Notes under the pieces: generated by a model | What the model was told of the DNA's origin: nothing | What the model saw: only the letters and a program-made list of their open reading frames with translations | The model's database searches: none | Assembly (NCBI RefSeq): GCF_003854895.1 | Contig: NZ_CP033966.1 | Span: 1,550,001 to 1,614,000, forward strand | DNA length: 64,000 nt | Reading direction: 5' to 3' | Source of the DNA: Pigmentiphaga sp. H8 | GTDB taxonomy: Bacteria; Pseudomonadota; Gammaproteobacteria; Burkholderiales; Burkholderiaceae_B | Part shown: piece after piece, positions 60,706-64,000 of the stretch | How positions within the stretch are numbered: position 1 is the first letter of the stretch | How the letters are laid out: each line of letters begins with the position of its first letter | Made by a program: the position numbers and the translations under genes

Positions 60706-61506
60706 ATGACTTATTCATTGATATCGCTGCGGGTCGAGGACTCGATCGCGACACTGACGCTGAACCGGCCCGAGAAGCGCAATGCCATCAGCGACGACAT
60801 GCGCGCCGAACTGATCGATGCGCTGGAGCGCGTCGCCGCCGACCGCGGCATTCGCGCGCTGGTGCTGACCGGCGCCGGCAAGGGGTTCTGCGCGGGCGGC
60901 GACATCGCCGGCATGGAGCGGCGCATGAACGCCCCCGCGGGCGAGATCGCCTTCAACGGCTGGCACCGCCAGCAGCGCGTGCACCACGCCCAGGCCTTGC
61001 TGCACACCATGCCCAAGCCGACCATCGCCGCCGTCAACGGCGCGGCGTCCGGGCTGGGGGCCGATACCGCGCTGGCCTGCGACTTCATCGTCGCCAGTGA
61101 ATGGGCCAGCTTCTCGTGGTCCTACATCCATCGCGGCATCGTGCCCGATGGCGGCGGCATGTATTTCCTGCCCCGCCGCGTGGGCCTGCCGATGGCCAAG
61201 GCGCTGATCTTCAGTGGGCGCAAGGTCGACGTGGACGAGGCTGCGAAGCTCGGCATCGTCGACAGGACGTCCTCGGCCGAGACCCTGGTGGCCGATGCAC
61301 AGGCCTGGGCAACGGAACTGAGCCGAGGGTCGGCGACGGCGCTGGCGCTGAGCAAGACCATACTCAACCAGGCCTTCGAGCTGCCGGCCGCGCAGGTCTT
61401 CGCCCAGGGCAGCCAGGCCCAGGGCATCTGCTATACCAGCAGCGAACACCGCGAGGCCGTCATGGCCTTCCTGGACAAGGCGGGCGCGCCCCGGGGGCAG
61501 GTGTGA
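60706..61506 (+). CDS. Enoyl-CoA hydratase/isomerase family protein
   Basis: 266-residue crotonase-fold enzyme. Oxyanion-hole regions are LVLTGAGKGFCAGGDIAGM (about 50-68) and VNGAASGLGADTALACDFI (about 108-126). The usual Glu in the second catalytic position seems to be missing and GIVPDGGGMYFLPRRVG carries an Asp, as in PaaG-type isomerases or non-hydratase members. So the exact reaction (hydratase, isomerase, or thioesterase) is open. It is 37 bp after Bug 5 and overlaps the synthetase start by one base. Confidence 0.85.
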   Translation: MTYSLISLRVEDSIATLTLNRPEKRNAISDDMRAELIDALERVAADRGIRALVLTGAGKGFCAGGDIAGMERRMNAPAGEIAFNGWHRQQRVHHAQALLHTMPKPTIAAVNGAASGLGADTALACDFIVASEWASFSWSYIHRGIVPDGGGMYFLPRRVGLPMAKALIFSGRKVDVDEAAKLGIVDRTSSAETLVADAQAWATELSRGSATALALSKTILNQAFELPAAQVFAQGSQAQGICYTSSEHREAVMAFLDKAGAPRGQV

Positions 61507-63587
61507 TGGATGCGATTTCCCGCTTGTTCAATCCGCGCAGCGTCGCGGTGGTCGGGGCCTCGGCCGACGCGGGCAAGACCGCCGGCCGCCCCGTTTCCTA
61601 CCTGCTCAAGCACGGCTACCAGGGCCGCATCCTGCCGGTGAATCCGAAGGTGAGCCATATCGGCGAACTGCCTTGCTACGCCGACGTGGCGGCCTTGCCC
61701 GAGGTGCCCGACGTGGGCATTGTCCTGCTGGGCGCGGAGCGGGCGCACCTGGCCGTTCGCGATCTGGCGGCTCGCGGCACCGCCGCCGCCATTGTCCTGG
61801 CCAGCGGCTACACCGAAACCGGCGGCGAGGGCGCACGCCGGCAGGCACAGTTGCTGGAGGCAGCGGGCGGCATGCGCATCCTCGGCCCGAACACCATCGG
61901 GCTGGTCAACCTGACCGATCGCATCGTGCTGTCGGCCACGGGGGCGCTGGAAATGGAGGATTTCGAGGTGGGGCCGGTCGGCGTGGTCTCGCAGAGCGGA
62001 GGCATCCTGGGGGCGCTGCTGTCGCGGGCCAATGCGCGAGGCATCGGACTGTCGAAGCTGGTGTCGACCAGCAACGAGGTCGACCTGGACCTGGCCGATT
62101 TCGTCGACCATCTTGCCGACGACGACGCGACGCGTGTGATCGCGTTGTATGTGGAAACGATCCGGAACCCGGAAGCATTCCGCGCGGCCGCCCTGAAGGC
62201 CGCGCGGGCCGGCAAGCCGGTCGTGGCGTTCAAGATCGGCCGTTCCGAGGCGGGCGCGCGGGCCGCCGTTTCGCATACGGGCGCGATGGCGGGGGCCGAC
62301 CGGATGTACGACGCCTTCTTCAGGCAGGTGGGCGTGATACGGGCCCGGACCTTCGACGAACTGCTGGACATCCCCTCGGCGCTGGCCACGGGGCGGCGGC
62401 TGGCCGGCAGGCGGGTGGCCATCCTGACGTCGACGGGTGGCGCGGGCACGCTCGTGTCCGACGAACTGGGCATGGCGGGCTTCGATGCGCCCGCGCCCGA
62501 TGGCCCGACGGCCGAGGCCCTGCGGGCATTGCAGACGGGCGACCACGCGGTCCTGGACCGCAACCCCATCGACGTCACGCTGGCGGGCTTGAAGCCTGAT
62601 CTCATGAAGGGCGCGATCCGGGTCTTGCAGGCCAGTCCCAGCTACGATGCACTGGTCGTCATCGCCGGATCGTCCAGCCTGGCCATGCCGGAACTGGTGG
62701 CGGGCGTGATCCAGGACTGCCTGCCGGACTCGCCCAAGCCCGTTATCGCCTATGTAAGCCCGCACGCGCCCGACGTGGTACGCGCGCTGACACGGCATGG
62801 CGTGCCCGCGTTCGCCGCGGCGGAGGGCTGTGCCGCGGCATTTCGCGGCATGCTGGAGGCCGGCGCGCGGGACGATGGGCCCGGCGGCGCCGGCCGGACG
62901 CTCGGCGCGATCGATGGCCTGCCGTCCGGATCGCTGGACGAACACGAGGCCAAGCGCCTGTTCGCGCGGTTCGGCGTACCGTGCGTCCGGGAAGCCGTCG
63001 TCGCCGGTCCCGCTGAAGCGGGGCAGGCGGCGCGCGAGCTGGGCGGACGCGTGGTGCTCAAGATGCTTTCCGCCGCCATCACGCACAAGAGCGACGTCGG
63101 CGGCGTCGCAGTCGATCTGGCGCCGGAGGCCGTGGGGGCGTGCCTCGAATCCATGGCGCGGGAAGTCGAGTCTCGCGCCGGGGTCCGGCCCGAGCGCTAT
63201 CTGGTCCAGGAAATGGTGGGGCCGGGCGTGGAGCTTATCCTGGGCATGCGCCGGGATGCGCTGGGATCCGCCATTCTCCTGGGCATGGGAGGCATCGCCG
63301 CCGAGCTTTACAACGACACGAGCCTGCGCATGCTGAGCCCGGGCCAGGGCCTGGCCCGGCAGGAGGCCGCCGCCATGGTGCGGGAGCTGAAAAGCTGGCC
63401 GCTGCTGGATGGATACCGGGGCCGGCCGCGGGCCGACGTCGAGGGTCTGGTGGATGCGATCGTGGCGTTCTCGGAGATGGCCGCGCAACTGGGGGACAGG
63501 CTGGCCGAAGCCGAGATCAATCCCGTGTTCGTACTGCCGCGCGGGCAGGGCGTGCGCGCCGCCGACGGGGTCGCCGTCCTGGCTTGA
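61506..63587 (+). CDS. Acyl-CoA synthetase (NDP-forming)
   Basis: 693-residue ligase that makes acyl-CoA from an acid, CoA and ATP with ADP release. Order: CoA-binding domain (about 5-100, FNPRSVAVVGASADAGK), succinyl-CoA-ligase-like domain with the phosphorylated His in VSHTGAMAG near 250, and a C-terminal ATP-grasp domain (about 470-690, DEHEAKRLFARFGVP, LVQEMVGPGVELILGM). All domains on one chain as in Acd/Pat-like fusions but without the acetyltransferase. It overlaps the hydratase by one base (TGATG). It could activate the acid bound by Bug 5. Confidence 0.9.
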   Translation: MDAISRLFNPRSVAVVGASADAGKTAGRPVSYLLKHGYQGRILPVNPKVSHIGELPCYADVAALPEVPDVGIVLLGAERAHLAVRDLAARGTAAAIVLASGYTETGGEGARRQAQLLEAAGGMRILGPNTIGLVNLTDRIVLSATGALEMEDFEVGPVGVVSQSGGILGALLSRANARGIGLSKLVSTSNEVDLDLADFVDHLADDDATRVIALYVETIRNPEAFRAAALKAARAGKPVVAFKIGRSEAGARAAVSHTGAMAGADRMYDAFFRQVGVIRARTFDELLDIPSALATGRRLAGRRVAILTSTGGAGTLVSDELGMAGFDAPAPDGPTAEALRALQTGDHAVLDRNPIDVTLAGLKPDLMKGAIRVLQASPSYDALVVIAGSSSLAMPELVAGVIQDCLPDSPKPVIAYVSPHAPDVVRALTRHGVPAFAAAEGCAAAFRGMLEAGARDDGPGGAGRTLGAIDGLPSGSLDEHEAKRLFARFGVPCVREAVVAGPAEAGQAARELGGRVVLKMLSAAITHKSDVGGVAVDLAPEAVGACLESMAREVESRAGVRPERYLVQEMVGPGVELILGMRRDALGSAILLGMGGIAAELYNDTSLRMLSPGQGLARQEAAAMVRELKSWPLLDGYRGRPRADVEGLVDAIVAFSEMAAQLGDRLAEAEINPVFVLPRGQGVRAADGVAVLA

Positions 63588-63630
63588 CGGCGGTTGCGTG
63601 CCGATCGCATCGATCGGCGCGCATGCCGCA

Positions 63631-63999
63631 TCAGGCCTCGGTGTTGTGAATGAAATCCGGCGGCACGTCCGGCCCCCACTGATACAGGCTGTCCTCGGGC
63701 GGAAAATCCCCCGAGGGCCATTCGTGCCCGGCCGAGATGTAGTCGATGTCGGCCGAGAACTCGCAGTACGAGCCCCACGGGTCGCGCACGTAGTGGAAGA
63801 AATTCGAGCCCAGCACGTGCCGGCCCGTTCCCCATCCGCGCGTGTAGCCCGCGGCGGCCATTTGCGCCGCTCCTTGGCCGACCTGGTCGAGGCTGGCCAC
63901 GTCCCAGGCCGCGTGATGCCAGCCGCGCGCCGAGCTGCGGGCGAACGCAACCAGATGGTGGTCGCAGCCGTGCGGGGCGTGGGTGAAGGCGATGCCTTC
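63631..63999 (-). CDS. VOC extradiol dioxygenase, C-terminal part (runs off edge)
   Basis: Only the last 122 residues lie in the window; the gene enters from the right edge. They include EGIAFTHAPHGCDHHLVAFA, GWHHAAWDV and HYVRDPWGSYCEFSADIDYI, giving iron ligands of an extradiol (2,3-dihydroxybiphenyl 1,2-dioxygenase-like) enzyme: His in HHAAW and Glu in CEFS. The first GTG in the visible part (63900) is internal. It converges on the acyl-CoA synthetase gene, 43 bp away. Confidence 0.85.
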   Translation of the reverse strand, partial: EGIAFTHAPHGCDHHLVAFARSSARGWHHAAWDVASLDQVGQGAAQMAAAGYTRGWGTGRHVLGSNFFHYVRDPWGSYCEFSADIDYISAGHEWPSGDFPPEDSLYQWGPDVPPDFIHNTEA

Positions 64000-64000
64000 G

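Overview
The window is GC-rich beta-proteobacterial chromosome, most likely Alcaligenaceae of the Bordetella/Achromobacter type. The pointers are the abundance of periplasmic receptors of the tripartite tricarboxylate family (Bug proteins; five here, none next to a TctA/TctB pair), a sigma/anti-sigma/TonB-receptor iron locus laid out like Bordetella bupI-bupR-bfrZ, the pepA-holC-valS block, and many small aromatic-catabolic operons each with its own GntR, IclR or LysR regulator. No lineage search could be run, so the genus is an inference.

Layout. 0-18 kb is mostly housekeeping: the end of alaS, a TusA-family protein, a GDSL hydrolase, a degraded brnT/brnA toxin-antitoxin pair, valS, a DUF2486-like protein, holC, pepA, lptF, cysB, a Fur-box-preceded DUF2325 gene, an NlpC/P60 lipoprotein, a GlcG/HbpS-like protein, an MFS transporter, class I fumarase and a YqhA-family membrane protein. 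18-25 kb holds acs, a 420-bp structured gap, tRNA-Ser(GGA), then arsR-arsC-acr3 divergent from chrA, followed by a cytochrome c remnant. 24.6-29.9 kb is an iron-uptake locus: PepSY membrane protein, TonB receptor with signalling domain, FecR-like and FecI-like proteins under a Fur box.

29.9-64 kb is catabolic. It has two GntR-linked clusters (a hydroxyacid dehydrogenase/Bug/cupin unit, and a Rieske dioxygenase with extradiol dioxygenase, alpha/beta hydrolase and Bug); a SnoaL-like protein, an orphan methyltransferase and an unknown coiled-coil protein; an IclR-controlled cyclic amidohydrolase operon; an MHYT-GGDEF-EAL protein; a TSUP exporter; a LysR-hemerythrin-hemerythrin-mobA run facing a gentisate operon (fumarylpyruvate hydrolase, 3-hydroxybenzoate 6-hydroxylase, gentisate dioxygenase); and finally LysR/Bug/FAD-hydroxylase and IclR/Bug/enoyl-CoA hydratase/NDP-forming acyl-CoA synthetase units with an extradiol dioxygenase running off the right edge.

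No phage, CRISPR, insertion sequence or obviously new multi-gene defence system is visible. The most unusual points are the hemerythrin-hemerythrin-mobA arrangement beside a second, competing route for 3-hydroxybenzoate; an RBS-sequestering hairpin before the GGDEF/EAL gene; nested inverted repeats between acs and tRNA-Ser; and sets of matching palindromes that assign regulators to clusters.
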